Assembly (NCBI GenBank): GCA_044464175.1
Contig: JBIQLO010000113.1
Location: 1 to 12,688 of the forward strand
Reading direction: 5' to 3'
Length of the DNA: 12,688 bases
Origin: JBIQLO01 sp044464175
Lineage (GTDB): Bacteria; Planctomycetota; Phycisphaerae; Tepidisphaerales; Tepidisphaeraceae
This document shows, in pieces, positions 5,630 to 12,688 of this stretch. Every line of letters begins with the position of its first letter. Position 1 is the stretch's first letter. Under the pieces are notes generated by a model. The model made no database searches. It saw nothing but the letters and a program-made list of their open reading frames with translations, and had not been told where the DNA came from. The position numbers and the translations under genes were made by a program.

Positions 5630-8600
5630 GTGTTCTTCAATCGCCTCGGCCTTGAGTCGTGTGAAAGGGATTGCATGGTCAACATGATCGATAATCGCCG
5701 ACGCCGCCTGGCGTCTCTGAGTCTTGCCGTCGCCCTGGCCGTGCCGCTGGTCAGCGTGCCCGGAGCCTCCGCTCAAAGCCGCCCCGCCTCCCATTCCCCC
5801 ACCGCCCAGACGGCGGCCGGCGCTTCAACCCTCCTGCGACGCGGCATCGACCAGTACCGCGCCCACCAGTACGAGGAAGCCGAGGCGACCCTCAAGCAGA
5901 TCCGTCCCACCCAGCTCTCGCCCGATCAGCAAAAGCAACTCCGCAAAACCCTCGACGACGCCACCGCCGCGGCAAACCGCCGCCGCGACGCCCGCGCCCA
6001 GCTCCAGCAGGGGCAGGCCGCGCTCAAGGCCAACAAGCCCGACGCCGCCATCGCCCATTTCAAGAACGTCCTGGCCAACAACAGCGCTGACAGCGCCACC
6101 CGCGCCAACGCGCAGCGCCAGTTGACCGCCGCCGAAAAGGCGCAGGAAACTCGCGCCAATCAGGCCGAGGCCTCCTACAAGAAGGCAAAACAGGAATACA
6201 ACAAGGGCGACTGGATCGCCGCCCGCAAGGACTTCGAGGCCGCCAAGGCCGCCGGCTACAAGCCCGGCCTCTTCGAGGACAGCCCCCAGCAATACCTCCA
6301 GCGCATGGACCGCAAGGAGCAGGCCGACGCGAAAAAGCACGCCGAGGAACTGGCCGCCCAGCGCGCCCGCCAGCAGGATGAGGCCCGCCTGGCCCAGACC
6401 CGCGCCGAGGCCGCCGCCGCACAGCAGCAGCATGCCGCGGCCGAGTCAGCCCTCCAGAGCTTCGCCGCCCAGCATCCCGCGGCCGCCAAGGCCACCGGCG
6501 CTGTCGCCTCCGGCGGGATCGCTGCCGCCACGGCCAAGCCGGCCGCCCCCTCCGCCGCCCAGACCCAAAAGGAACAGGCCGACGCCCAGGCCGCCCTCCA
6601 GAAATACGCCGCCGAGCAGCCAGCCCCCAAGCCTGCCGCCGCTCCCGCGCCCAAGCCGGCCGCGCCAACCGTGGTCGCCGTCGCGGCTCCGTCCGCCGCC
6701 GAGATTCAAAAGGAGCAGGCCGACGCCCAGGCCGCCCTTCAGAAGTATGCCGCCGAGCAACCGGCTCCCAAGGCCGCCCCGGCGCCGGCCGCCACGCCCG
6801 CGCCCAAACCCGCCACCCCGGCCCCCTCTCCCGCAGCAGCGGCCGCCGCCGCCCAGAGCGAACAGGCCAAAGCGCAGGCCGCCCTCCAGGAATATGCCGC
6901 CGAGCAGCCGGCCCCCAAACCCGCGCCCGCCGCCCCTTCCGCCAAGCCCGCCCCGGCGCCCGTGCCGGTCCAGACCGCCCAGGCCACCTCTCAGCCCTCC
7001 CAAGTGGGACAGGCCCAGCAGGCCCTGGAGGAAGCGGCCGAAATGCAGCGGATTCGCCAGCAACAGCAGCAGTACGAGGCCCAGTCCCTGGTCAAACAGG
7101 CCCAGGCCGCCCAGGAAGGGGGCAACTACGATGAAGCCCTCCGCCTCTACATCCGTGCCACCGAGTTGGACCCCAACAACCAGCAGGCCCAGGCCGGCCG
7201 CCAGCAGATGACCACCCTCACCGGCCGAACCACCGGAGCGGCCCCCGCCCTGACCCAGCACGCCGCCGAAATCCGCATGCGGCGCGACGCGACCAACTAT
7301 CGCTTCAATCAGGCCATCAGCGCCGCCAAGGATGCCATCGCCCAGGGCGATTTCGGCACTGCCCGCCGGCAACTGGACGCCGCCCGCATCGCCTCCAATC
7401 AGAACACCGACGTCTTCTCCCAGCCTGAAATCCGCCAGTTCCAGGCCCAGCTCGACAACACCAACCTCGCCCTCCAGCAGGCCCAGGAACAGGCCGACCG
7501 TGCCGCCGCCGAGAAGGCCAGGCTGGAGGCGCAGAGAAGCGAGACCCAGCGCCTTCAGAATGAGGCGGAACAACGGCAAAAAGCCGTCGCCGACCTGGTT
7601 AAGCAGGCCATGCAGCTCACCCAGGAAGGCAAGTACCAGGCCGCCCTGGGCACCATCAACCACATCCTCGCCCTGGACCCCAGCAACGAATACGCCCTGG
7701 GCGCCAAGCCGCTGGTCCGTGACAAGGCCAATTTCCTCGAGCAGCGCAACTTCCGCCAGCAGTTTGACGATGAGCTGACACTCCAGCTCAATCAGGCCGA
7801 GGAAAAGAAAATCCCCTACAACGATATCTACCGCTATCCCACCAACTGGCCCGATATCGTCACCACCCGCGAAAAAAGCGTGAAGGAGGAACAGGGGCTC
7901 AAGGCCTCCGATGAGGCCGTCCAGGCCCTCCTGGACAAGCGCCTGCCCGAAGTCAAATTCGACGGCGTCTCCTTCACCGACGTCATGGACTTCTTCCGCG
8001 ATGTGACCGGCGCCAACATCTTCGTCAACTGGCGCGCCCTCGAGACCGCCGGCATCGACAAGAACGCCCCGGTCACCGCCCGCCTCCACGACGTCAAGTT
8101 CTCCAAGGCCCTCTCCACGGTCCTCCAGGAGGTCGCCCCGCCCGCGGTGCGGCTCTCCTATACCATCGACGAGGGCGTCATCACCATCTCCACCAGCGAG
8201 GACCTGAGCAAAAACGTCACCACCCAGGTCTACGACATCCGCGACATCATCTTTGAAGTTCCCGACTTCAGCGACGCCCCGGACTTCGATCTCTCCCAGA
8301 TCGGCAACAGCACCGGCGGCGGCCGGGGCGGCGGCGGTGGTGGCGGCGGCGGCGGCCAGAATCTGTTTGGCAACACCAACACCAACCAGAACAACACCCC
8401 CGAGCAGGCCAAGCAGGAACGCAAGGAACGCGTCGATGAGATCATCAAGCTCATTCAAGACACCGTCTCCCCCGATTCCTGGCGCGACACCGGCGGTCAG
8501 GTCGGCTCCGTCCGCGAGCTTTCCGGGCAGTTGATCGTCACCCAGACCCCGGAAAACCAGAACGCCGTCCGCGGCCTGCTGGAAAAACTCCGCGAAACCC

Positions 8601-9592
8601 GCGCCATCGAAGTCTCCATCGAAGCCCGCTTCCTCACCGTGCAGCGCAACTTCCTGGAAGATGTCGGCCTGGATGTCGATTTCGCCTTCAACCGCCTGGG
8701 CAAGGTCAGCAGCAAGTGGGGCCCCTTCGTGGTCAACCAGAGCTCCTCTGACTTCACCCAGTTCCCCACCACCTCCGCCCCCGGCAGCCTGGGCTCGGCC
8801 CAGCAGATCGCCGGCGCCAGCGGCTCGGGCACCGGCACCGGCAACGGCCAATCCCTTGCCTCCGCCCTCTCCATGACCGGCAGCTACGGCAATCCGTTCC
8901 TGGATGACTTCACCGTCAACTTCCTCCTCCGCGCCACCCAGGCCAACCAGACCTCCACCATCCTCACCGCCCCGCGCATCACCCTCTTCAACGGCCAGCG
9001 CGCCTACGTCCTGGTCGCCACCCAGCGCGCCTACGTCAGCGACCTGGAGCCGGTCACCGGCACCAATTCCGTCGCCTTCAACCCGACCGTCAGCACCGTC
9101 CAGAGCGGCGTCAAGCTCGACGTTCAGGCGACCGTCAGCTCCGACCGCAAGTATGTCACGCTGACCCTCCGCCCGCAGCTGGCCACCCTGGTCGATCTGG
9201 TCAACTTCACCTTCCAGCAGCTGCCCACCGGCACGACGACCGGCGGAACCCCCACTGACAACAACGGCGGGATCATTCCCAACGTCACCGCCGGCAACGG
9301 CACCATCCAGCAGCCGATCCTGCAGATCACCCAGGTCAGCACCACCGTCACCGTTCCCGACGGCGGCACCCTCCTCCTGGGCGGCCAGACGATCTCCGGG
9401 GAAGTCGAGAAGGAGATGGGCGTCCCCGTCCTCTCCAAGATCCCCTTCCTCAAACGGCTCTTCACCAACCGCTCGACGGCCCACGACGATCAGGTCCTCC
9501 TGATCCTCGTCAAGCCGACGATCATCATCCAGCGCGAGCAGGAACAGGCCCAGTTCCCCCTGCTCAGCTCCAAGTTGACCAACAACGAGTAA
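5630..9592 (+). CDS. Large secretin (GspD/PilQ superfamily) with signal peptide, TPR-like segments and Ala/Pro repeats
   Basis: The 1320-residue product is an outer-membrane secretin, the multimeric gate used by type II secretion and type IV pilus systems. From GTG 5630: a signal peptide (RRRR at 23-26, hydrophobic core 27-43, likely cleavage after GASA at 48); TPR-like segments near 68-95, 495-518 and 660-690; five Ala/Pro repeats (~270-470); a coiled-coil stretch (~620-657); an N0-like domain (~764-875); a poly-Gly run with NTNTNQNN (~893-920); an N1-like region (~930-1010); and the secretin core (~1090-1316). The core holds VPDGGTLLLGG (from Val1242) and VPVLSKIPFLKRLFTNRS, the family signature. 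Typical secretins have 600-700 residues, so the first ~760 are an unusual extension. No other secretion gene lies nearby. The alternative ATG 5675 gives 1305 residues and a more usual signal-peptide n-region. The export system it serves cannot be named. Confidence 0.93.
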   Translation: MFFNRLGLESCERDCMVNMIDNRRRRLASLSLAVALAVPLVSVPGASAQSRPASHSPTAQTAAGASTLLRRGIDQYRAHQYEEAEATLKQIRPTQLSPDQQKQLRKTLDDATAAANRRRDARAQLQQGQAALKANKPDAAIAHFKNVLANNSADSATRANAQRQLTAAEKAQETRANQAEASYKKAKQEYNKGDWIAARKDFEAAKAAGYKPGLFEDSPQQYLQRMDRKEQADAKKHAEELAAQRARQQDEARLAQTRAEAAAAQQQHAAAESALQSFAAQHPAAAKATGAVASGGIAAATAKPAAPSAAQTQKEQADAQAALQKYAAEQPAPKPAAAPAPKPAAPTVVAVAAPSAAEIQKEQADAQAALQKYAAEQPAPKAAPAPAATPAPKPATPAPSPAAAAAAAQSEQAKAQAALQEYAAEQPAPKPAPAAPSAKPAPAPVPVQTAQATSQPSQVGQAQQALEEAAEMQRIRQQQQQYEAQSLVKQAQAAQEGGNYDEALRLYIRATELDPNNQQAQAGRQQMTTLTGRTTGAAPALTQHAAEIRMRRDATNYRFNQAISAAKDAIAQGDFGTARRQLDAARIASNQNTDVFSQPEIRQFQAQLDNTNLALQQAQEQADRAAAEKARLEAQRSETQRLQNEAEQRQKAVADLVKQAMQLTQEGKYQAALGTINHILALDPSNEYALGAKPLVRDKANFLEQRNFRQQFDDELTLQLNQAEEKKIPYNDIYRYPTNWPDIVTTREKSVKEEQGLKASDEAVQALLDKRLPEVKFDGVSFTDVMDFFRDVTGANIFVNWRALETAGIDKNAPVTARLHDVKFSKALSTVLQEVAPPAVRLSYTIDEGVITISTSEDLSKNVTTQVYDIRDIIFEVPDFSDAPDFDLSQIGNSTGGGRGGGGGGGGGGQNLFGNTNTNQNNTPEQAKQERKERVDEIIKLIQDTVSPDSWRDTGGQVGSVRELSGQLIVTQTPENQNAVRGLLEKLRETRAIEVSIEARFLTVQRNFLEDVGLDVDFAFNRLGKVSSKWGPFVVNQSSSDFTQFPTTSAPGSLGSAQQIAGASGSGTGTGNGQSLASALSMTGSYGNPFLDDFTVNFLLRATQANQTSTILTAPRITLFNGQRAYVLVATQRAYVSDLEPVTGTNSVAFNPTVSTVQSGVKLDVQATVSSDRKYVTLTLRPQLATLVDLVNFTFQQLPTGTTTGGTPTDNNGGIIPNVTAGNGTIQQPILQITQVSTTVTVPDGGTLLLGGQTISGEVEKEMGVPVLSKIPFLKRLFTNRSTAHDDQVLLILVKPTIIIQREQEQAQFPLLSSKLTNNE
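6437..7040 (+). repeat. Five tandem 47-49-residue Ala/Pro repeats inside the secretin
   Basis: A block reading roughly ALQKYAAEQPAPK recurs in frame, with its Ala codon at 6449, 6593, 6734, 6881 and 7022, giving periods of 48, 47, 49 and 47 codons. The middle three copies are nearly identical (KEQADAQAALQKYAAEQPAP in the first two); the first and last are degenerate. Each unit joins a short predicted helix to an Ala/Pro/Lys linker. Such linkers, as in TonB and TolA, tend to be extended and could span the periplasm. Nearly identical copies beside decayed ones suggest growth by duplication. Confidence 0.85.
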
Positions 9593-9593
9593 C

Positions 9594-9684
9594 GGCGCGA
9601 AGGGAGCCGGACACAAAGGCACGAAGGGAAAAGGAGGACCGCCTCCTCACCCTTCGTGCCTTTGTGCTTTTGCGCCTTCGCGCC
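9594..9684. repeat. Nested palindrome built of octamer repeats between the convergent secretin and pdxA genes
   Basis: Three nested perfect stems share one centre: GGCGCGAAGG (9594-9603) with 9675-9684, CACAAAGGCACGAAGGG (9612-9628) with 9650-9666, and GGAGG (9633-9637) with CCTCC (9642-9646) around ACCG. Each arm is also an array of octamers in register (GCGCGAAG, ACACAAAG, GCACGAAG on the left; four units at 9652-9683 on the right). It begins two bases after the secretin stop and contains the pdxA stop codon. As RNA it would fold into a long hairpin on either strand and could serve as a two-way transcription end, though no T-tract follows. Confidence 0.85.
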
Positions 9685-10687
9685 TCCCCACCCTTCTCCC
9701 CGCCAATTCCACCGCCATCTCGATCGCCGCCCGCATCGACCCCGGATTGGCCCGGTTCCGCCCCACGATGTCGAACGCCGTCCCGTGATCCGGGCTGGTC
9801 CGGATGATCGGCAGCCCAATCGTCAGGTTCACCGCCCGGTCAAACGCCAGCAGCTTCACCGGGATCAACCCCTGGTCGTGATACATCGCCACCACCGCGT
9901 CATATTTCCCCTCCCGGGCCGCCAGGAAAATCGTGTCGGCCGGATACGGCCCCGTCGCGTCAATCCCCTGCTCCCGCGCCATGAAAATCGCCGGCGAAAT
10001 GATCCGCGCCTCCTCATCCCCGAACTGCCCGTTCTCCGAGGCGTGCGGATTCAGCCCGCACACCGCGATCCGCGGCTGGGGAATGTCGAACCAGTCCACC
10101 AGCGCCCGATGCAGCAGCTCGATCGGATGAAACACCGCCCCGATGTTCAGCTTCCCCCACAACCCGTTCAGCGGCACATGCACCGTCGCCAGCGCCACCT
10201 TCAGCGGCCCCCCGGCAAACATCATGGCAAACCGCCGCACCTCGGTCTTCTCCGCGAACAGTTCCGTATGCCCCGGATATCCATACCCCGCCAGCTTCCA
10301 CGACTCCTTGGCGATCGGCGCCGTCACCACCGCGTCCACGATCCCCCGCTTGGCCGCCTCGATCGCGTCCAGGCAAAATCGCATCGACGCCTCCCCCCCC
10401 ATCTTGCTGGGCGCCCGGATCGCGTGCCCCAGGATCGAATACTGGTCATAATCCACCACCACCACATCGTGCGGATACGTCCGCGGCCGCCCGTTCGACT
10501 GGTCGCGCCACCAGAAAACATCCAGCTCCGCTAGATCCGCCGCGTAATGCAGCATCTCGTTCATTCCGTAAAGAATGAACCGCGCCCGCCGCCGCAGCTC
10601 CGGATCGGCCAGCGCCTTGACGATCACCTCCGCGCCAATGCCGGCCGGCTCGCCCATCGTGATCGCAATTGTCGGCCGATGCTCCAT
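9647..10687 (-). CDS. pdxA: PdxA-family 4-hydroxythreonine-4-phosphate dehydrogenase (or 4-phospho-tetronate dehydrogenase)
   Basis: PdxA oxidises 4-phosphohydroxy-L-threonine with NAD in the DXP-dependent route to pyridoxal phosphate. The 346-residue product begins ITMGEPAGIGAE, typical of the family. The three metal ligands known in E. coli (His166, His211, His266) align with His170 (TVHVPL), His215 (GLNPHASENG) and His270 (MYHDQGLIPVK). The substrate pair His140-Thr141 (YPGHTE) is present, as is the SPDHGTAFD block near the end. ATG 10687 is chosen because the family starts here; an upstream frame to 10747 is Gly-rich and unlike PdxA. The last 11 or so residues (REGAKAQRHEG) are encoded by the octamer palindrome and are not part of the normal fold. 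PdxA2 homologues act on phosphorylated tetronates, and the divergent sugar isomerase next door keeps that option open. No other B6 gene is in view. Confidence 0.93.
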   Translation of the reverse strand: MEHRPTIAITMGEPAGIGAEVIVKALADPELRRRARFILYGMNEMLHYAADLAELDVFWWRDQSNGRPRTYPHDVVVVDYDQYSILGHAIRAPSKMGGEASMRFCLDAIEAAKRGIVDAVVTAPIAKESWKLAGYGYPGHTELFAEKTEVRRFAMMFAGGPLKVALATVHVPLNGLWGKLNIGAVFHPIELLHRALVDWFDIPQPRIAVCGLNPHASENGQFGDEEARIISPAIFMAREQGIDATGPYPADTIFLAAREGKYDAVVAMYHDQGLIPVKLLAFDRAVNLTIGLPIIRTSPDHGTAFDIVGRNRANPGSMRAAIEMAVELAGRRVGRREGAKAQRHEG

Positions 10688-10745
10688 CCCCCTATCATTG
10701 ACCGCCTCCCCCCCCGGTTCAAGGCCCAATCCCCCCATCAATCCC

Positions 10746-10771
10746 AATTCATAATTCGTAATTCGTAATTC
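10746..10771. repeat. AATTC heptamer repeat in the pdxA / isomerase divergent spacer
   Basis: AATTC occurs four times at an exact 7-base period (10746, 10753, 10760, 10767), with AT or GT between copies. It is the only AT-rich stretch in a 128-base spacer that is otherwise mostly C on this strand. CATAAT at 10750-10755 matches five of six bases of a -10 box toward the isomerase gene, without a clear -35. The array may therefore supply promoter elements to one or both divergent genes. Confidence 0.7.
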
Positions 10772-10815
10772 CCCCGCCTTGCCCTACCCCCCCGCCCCGG
10801 TTACGTTTCGCGTTC

Positions 10816-11625
10816 ATGAACCTCAGCTTCTCCACGTTGGTCTGCCCCACCTGGACCCTTGATCAGATTCTTCATGCCGCCGACGCCCACAACATGCAGG
10901 GCATCGACTTCCGCGGCATCGCCACCGCCATCGACATCACCCGTCTCCCCGCCTTCAACGAGGATCTGCCCAGAACCCTCAAGCGCCTCGCCGCCCACCG
11001 CCTCCAGCTCCCCTGCTTCAACATGTCCGTCACCCTCGTCAGCCCCGCCCCCGAGCGATGGGAAATGATGCTCGACGAATGCCGCCGCTACGCCACCCTG
11101 GCCGAAAAAACCCACACCCCCCTCCTCCGCGTCTTCGGCGGCCGACTGCCCAAGGGCATGACCCGCCCCGAAGGCCTCACCCTCGCCCGCCGACACCTCC
11201 GCCAGGCCGCCAAGGTCGCCCGCCCCTTCGGCTGCCGCATCGCCCTGGAAACCCACGATGACTGGTCCACCAGCGAGGAAATCCTCCCCCTGCTCGATGG
11301 CTTCGACCCGGCCGAAGTCGCCATCCTCTGGGACGTCGAACACCCCCACCGCCGCGGCCAATCCCCCGCCGACACCGCCGCCGCCCTCAAACCCTGGATC
11401 GCCCACGCCCACATCAAGGATTCCCTCCTCACCGACGGCCAGCGCACCCCCACCCTCCTGGGCCAGGGCGAACTCCCCCTGCCCGAATTTCTCGCCGCCC
11501 TCAGGCAGATCGACTACCCCGGCTGGCTCGCCCTGGAAACCGAAAAACGCTGGAACGACGCCGCCCCCGACCCCGAACAATCCCTCCCCGACTTCGCCCA
11601 CTACATGCGCAGCCACACCCCGTAG
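10816..11625 (+). CDS. Sugar phosphate isomerase/epimerase, TIM-barrel (AP_endonuc_2 / xylose isomerase-like)
   Basis: The product has 269 residues, the usual length for single-domain members of this superfamily, which includes hydroxypyruvate isomerase, IolE/IolI and related metal-dependent enzymes. It begins MNLSFSTLVCPTWTLDQIL, a typical first strand and helix. Probable metal ligands fall in order along the barrel: Glu145 (IALETHDDW), Asp173 (LWDVEHPH), His199 (HAHIKD) and Glu241 (LALETEK). No signal peptide is present, so it should be cytoplasmic. The superfamily interconverts aldoses and ketoses or epimerises sugars and inositols; the actual substrate is not readable from sequence. There is no clear Shine-Dalgarno before ATG 10816. 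The gene is divergent from pdxA and stands alone, ending at a hairpin terminator that begins with the last base of its stop codon. Confidence 0.88.
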   Translation: MNLSFSTLVCPTWTLDQILHAADAHNMQGIDFRGIATAIDITRLPAFNEDLPRTLKRLAAHRLQLPCFNMSVTLVSPAPERWEMMLDECRRYATLAEKTHTPLLRVFGGRLPKGMTRPEGLTLARRHLRQAAKVARPFGCRIALETHDDWSTSEEILPLLDGFDPAEVAILWDVEHPHRRGQSPADTAAALKPWIAHAHIKDSLLTDGQRTPTLLGQGELPLPEFLAALRQIDYPGWLALETEKRWNDAAPDPEQSLPDFAHYMRSHTP

Positions 11626-11658
11626 GGTCCGCTTCAGCGGACCCGGTTATTCTTGTTT
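11625..11658 (+). terminator. Intrinsic terminator-like hairpin after the isomerase gene
   Basis: GGGTCCGC (11625-11632) and GCGGACCC (11637-11644) form a perfect 8-bp stem with a TTCA loop, followed by GGTTATTCTTGTTT, a T-rich tail. The first stem base is the G of the TAG stop codon. This is the best intrinsic terminator candidate in the window. Confidence 0.65.
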
Positions 11659-11701
11659 ACATCCGAAGCGACCCAACGATTCCTGATCCGGTTCGATTCG
11701 C

Positions 11702-12406
11702 TCAGCTCCCCTGCCGCCCCCGCCCCATTTCCTCCACGGCGCGCTCATACCGCTCTACCTCAAAAGTCCATCCTGGGCTCCCGAAGCCCGGGCTGATGCC
11801 GTGGCCGATCCAATGCTCGTATTCCGCTTCGCCCTCGATATGAACTGGATCAAACGTTCCGTTCGATGAGGCCAGAGAAATGCACGCCCTGTACCGCCGC
11901 CGGGCAATGAGAAATGGTCCCATGCCTTGATCGTACAACGGAGGATCGATCAAATGCAGGTCTTCTCCCTTCTCGAAGTTGCCGGTCCCGGACAGCAGAA
12001 AGTGTTCGATGCGCATTAAGGCCGACGCGTTCTTGTTCAATGAAAGGGTTGAGGAACCAATCCGCACCTCGCCCTTTTCCTCCCGGAACTGAAACTTCTC
12101 CCTCCCCACTCGCTGCCGAATCTGAATCGGCCGTCCCTGCTTCTTCCAAATCACCATTCCGACCGAAGGTTCATCCATGGAGACCGGCGGCCGATTCCGT
12201 GTGGGCCGTCGCAGCCAATGACGGTATCGAGAGCAAAACCGGCCGCTGGGTTTCAATCCCAGCGAGAAATCCAGCTCCACGCTGATTCCATTCTTTTCGT
12301 ACGTCTTGAACCGCCAGCACTCAAATCCCCCTGGAATCCGCACCTGCCGCCATGAATCGGTCTGCACCCCCGCCTCCCACGGAATGTAAAGCGGCAACAC
12401 CGGCAT
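11702..12406 (-). CDS. Hypothetical protein, faint resemblance to the AttH/CrtC lipocalin-like family
   Basis: From ATG 12406 the product has 234 residues. It starts MPVLPLYIPWEAG and includes GGFECWRF, an Arg-rich middle (RYRHWLRRPTRNRPPVS), VHIEGEAEYEHWIGHG and a GFGSPGW stretch near the end. The aromatic GGFECWRF and the GEAEYEHWIGHG motif recall AttH/carotenoid hydratase-like beta-barrels, but the match is weak and no catalytic residue can be assigned. An open frame extends to ATG 12499, which would overlap the upstream gene by 47 bases and has GGAGG touching the start. TTG 12442, with AAGGGG about five bases before it, is another option. Third-position C bias is noticeably lower than in neighbouring genes. 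It is probably co-transcribed with the gene upstream and converges on the isomerase. Confidence 0.7.
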   Translation of the reverse strand: MPVLPLYIPWEAGVQTDSWRQVRIPGGFECWRFKTYEKNGISVELDFSLGLKPSGRFCSRYRHWLRRPTRNRPPVSMDEPSVGMVIWKKQGRPIQIRQRVGREKFQFREEKGEVRIGSSTLSLNKNASALMRIEHFLLSGTGNFEKGEDLHLIDPPLYDQGMGPFLIARRRYRACISLASSNGTFDPVHIEGEAEYEHWIGHGISPGFGSPGWTFEVERYERAVEEMGRGRQGS

Positions 12407-12452
12407 CCCCGCCAAAATAGGCCCCCCCGCCCCGATTATCAACGCCGCCCCT

Positions 12453-12688
12453 TCAATCCAGCGTCCAGATCGTCGCCACCTTATACCGCCCCGTCCCATC
12501 CTCCAGCACCGCCGGATCGATGTGATCGATTCCCCCCATCAGAAATCCCCCCTCCCGCTCATGCAGCCCGATCTGGTCCCCCCGCTGATAATCCCATCCC
12601 TTCACCGCCTCATCCGGATAATACTGAGCCGACTCACAGCACGCCCCCTGGTGCGGATGCTCATACAGCCGAATGGTCACTTTCTCTT
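12453..12688 (-). CDS. Hypothetical protein, probably 5'-truncated at the window edge
   Basis: The frame runs from the right edge of the window to a TGA at 12453. A GTG at 12680 would give a 75-residue protein, but no stop lies upstream in the visible codons and no good ribosome binding site is seen, so the start may be outside the window. Visible features are two Cys in GACCES, the charged stretch GWDYQRGDQIGLHEREGG, GGIDHIDP, and a C-terminal YKVATIWTLD that looks like a beta strand. There is no membrane segment. I recognise no family. It lies just upstream of the other unknown gene on the same strand, 46 bases before that gene's preferred start, which suggests a two-gene transcript. Confidence 0.55.
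   Translation of the reverse strand, partial: EKVTIRLYEHPHQGACCESAQYYPDEAVKGWDYQRGDQIGLHEREGGFLMGGIDHIDPAVLEDGTGRYKVATIWTLD

Noticed and set aside
8308..8358. Poly-Gly run in the secretin as a possible sequencing or assembly error
   Set aside because: The frame continues intact into conserved secretin domains on both sides, so a flexible Gly-rich linker is the simpler reading.
6446..9622. A 1058-codon open frame antisense to the secretin
   Set aside because: Its translation is a monotonous Gly/Asp/Leu/Val mixture created by the C-rich third positions of the secretin gene. The sense strand has a signal peptide and the full secretin signature.
9656..10534. A 292-codon frame antisense to pdxA
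   Set aside because: Arg/His/Pro-rich composition without any domain. The pdxA frame carries every expected ligand.
10801..11616. A 271-codon frame antisense to the sugar isomerase
   Set aside because: Gly/Glu/Val-rich shadow; the opposite strand encodes a recognisable metal-binding TIM barrel.
1..12688. CRISPR array, tRNA, rRNA, riboswitch, insertion sequence or prophage
   Set aside because: No spacer-repeat pattern, no cloverleaf or conserved RNA core, and no transposase, integrase or phage protein could be found in any frame.

Overview
The window is about 12.7 kb of GC-rich chromosomal DNA. Its genes strongly prefer C at third codon positions. No tRNA, rRNA, CRISPR array, transposase or phage gene was seen. 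The mix of genes (a large secretin with a long N-terminal repeat region, a formylglycine-type sulfatase, MurA, a PdxA-family enzyme and a metal-dependent sugar isomerase), together with short octamer and palindromic repeats between genes, suggests an environmental Planctomycetota bacterium, perhaps Phycisphaerae-like. This is inference from gene content and style; no marker gene proves it.

Layout, left to right. (1) 3-1604 (+): C-terminal part of an APC-family permease fused to a universal-stress-protein domain; its 5' end lies outside the window. (2) 1605-2263: a 3' repeat plus palindrome, a possible 65-residue two-helix membrane protein (1771-1968), and the murA leader, which has candidate promoter and repeat elements and a hairpin next to the ribosome binding site. 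(3) 2264-3568 (+): murA, with all key catalytic residues. (4) 3584-5038 (-): a sulfatase without an evident signal peptide, convergent with murA at 15 bases. (5) 5039-5629: a long divergent intergenic region with a dyad upstream of the sulfatase and two GC-rich hairpins. (6) 5630-9592 (+): a secretin of about 1320 residues with a signal peptide, TPR-like segments, five Ala/Pro-rich repeats of 47-49 residues, an N0-like domain, and the C-terminal secretin domain. (7) 9594-9684: a nested palindrome of octamers that also encodes the last residues and stop codon of the convergent gene. (8) 9647-10687 (-): a pdxA family gene. (9) 10688-10815: a divergent intergenic region carrying an AATTC heptamer repeat. 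(10) 10816-11625 (+): a TIM-barrel sugar isomerase ending at a terminator hairpin. (11) 11702-12688 (-): two genes of unknown function, the outer one probably cut by the window edge.

Most genes look singly transcribed: strands alternate and spacers are large. Only the last two may form an operon. The genes serve separate housekeeping roles: transport, peptidoglycan precursor synthesis, sulfate ester hydrolysis, outer-membrane export, and vitamin B6 or tetronate metabolism. I do not see a coherent new multigene system. The most distinctive features are the repeat architecture of the secretin, the repeat that has become the tail of PdxA, and the recurrence of octamer arrays and palindromes at gene ends.
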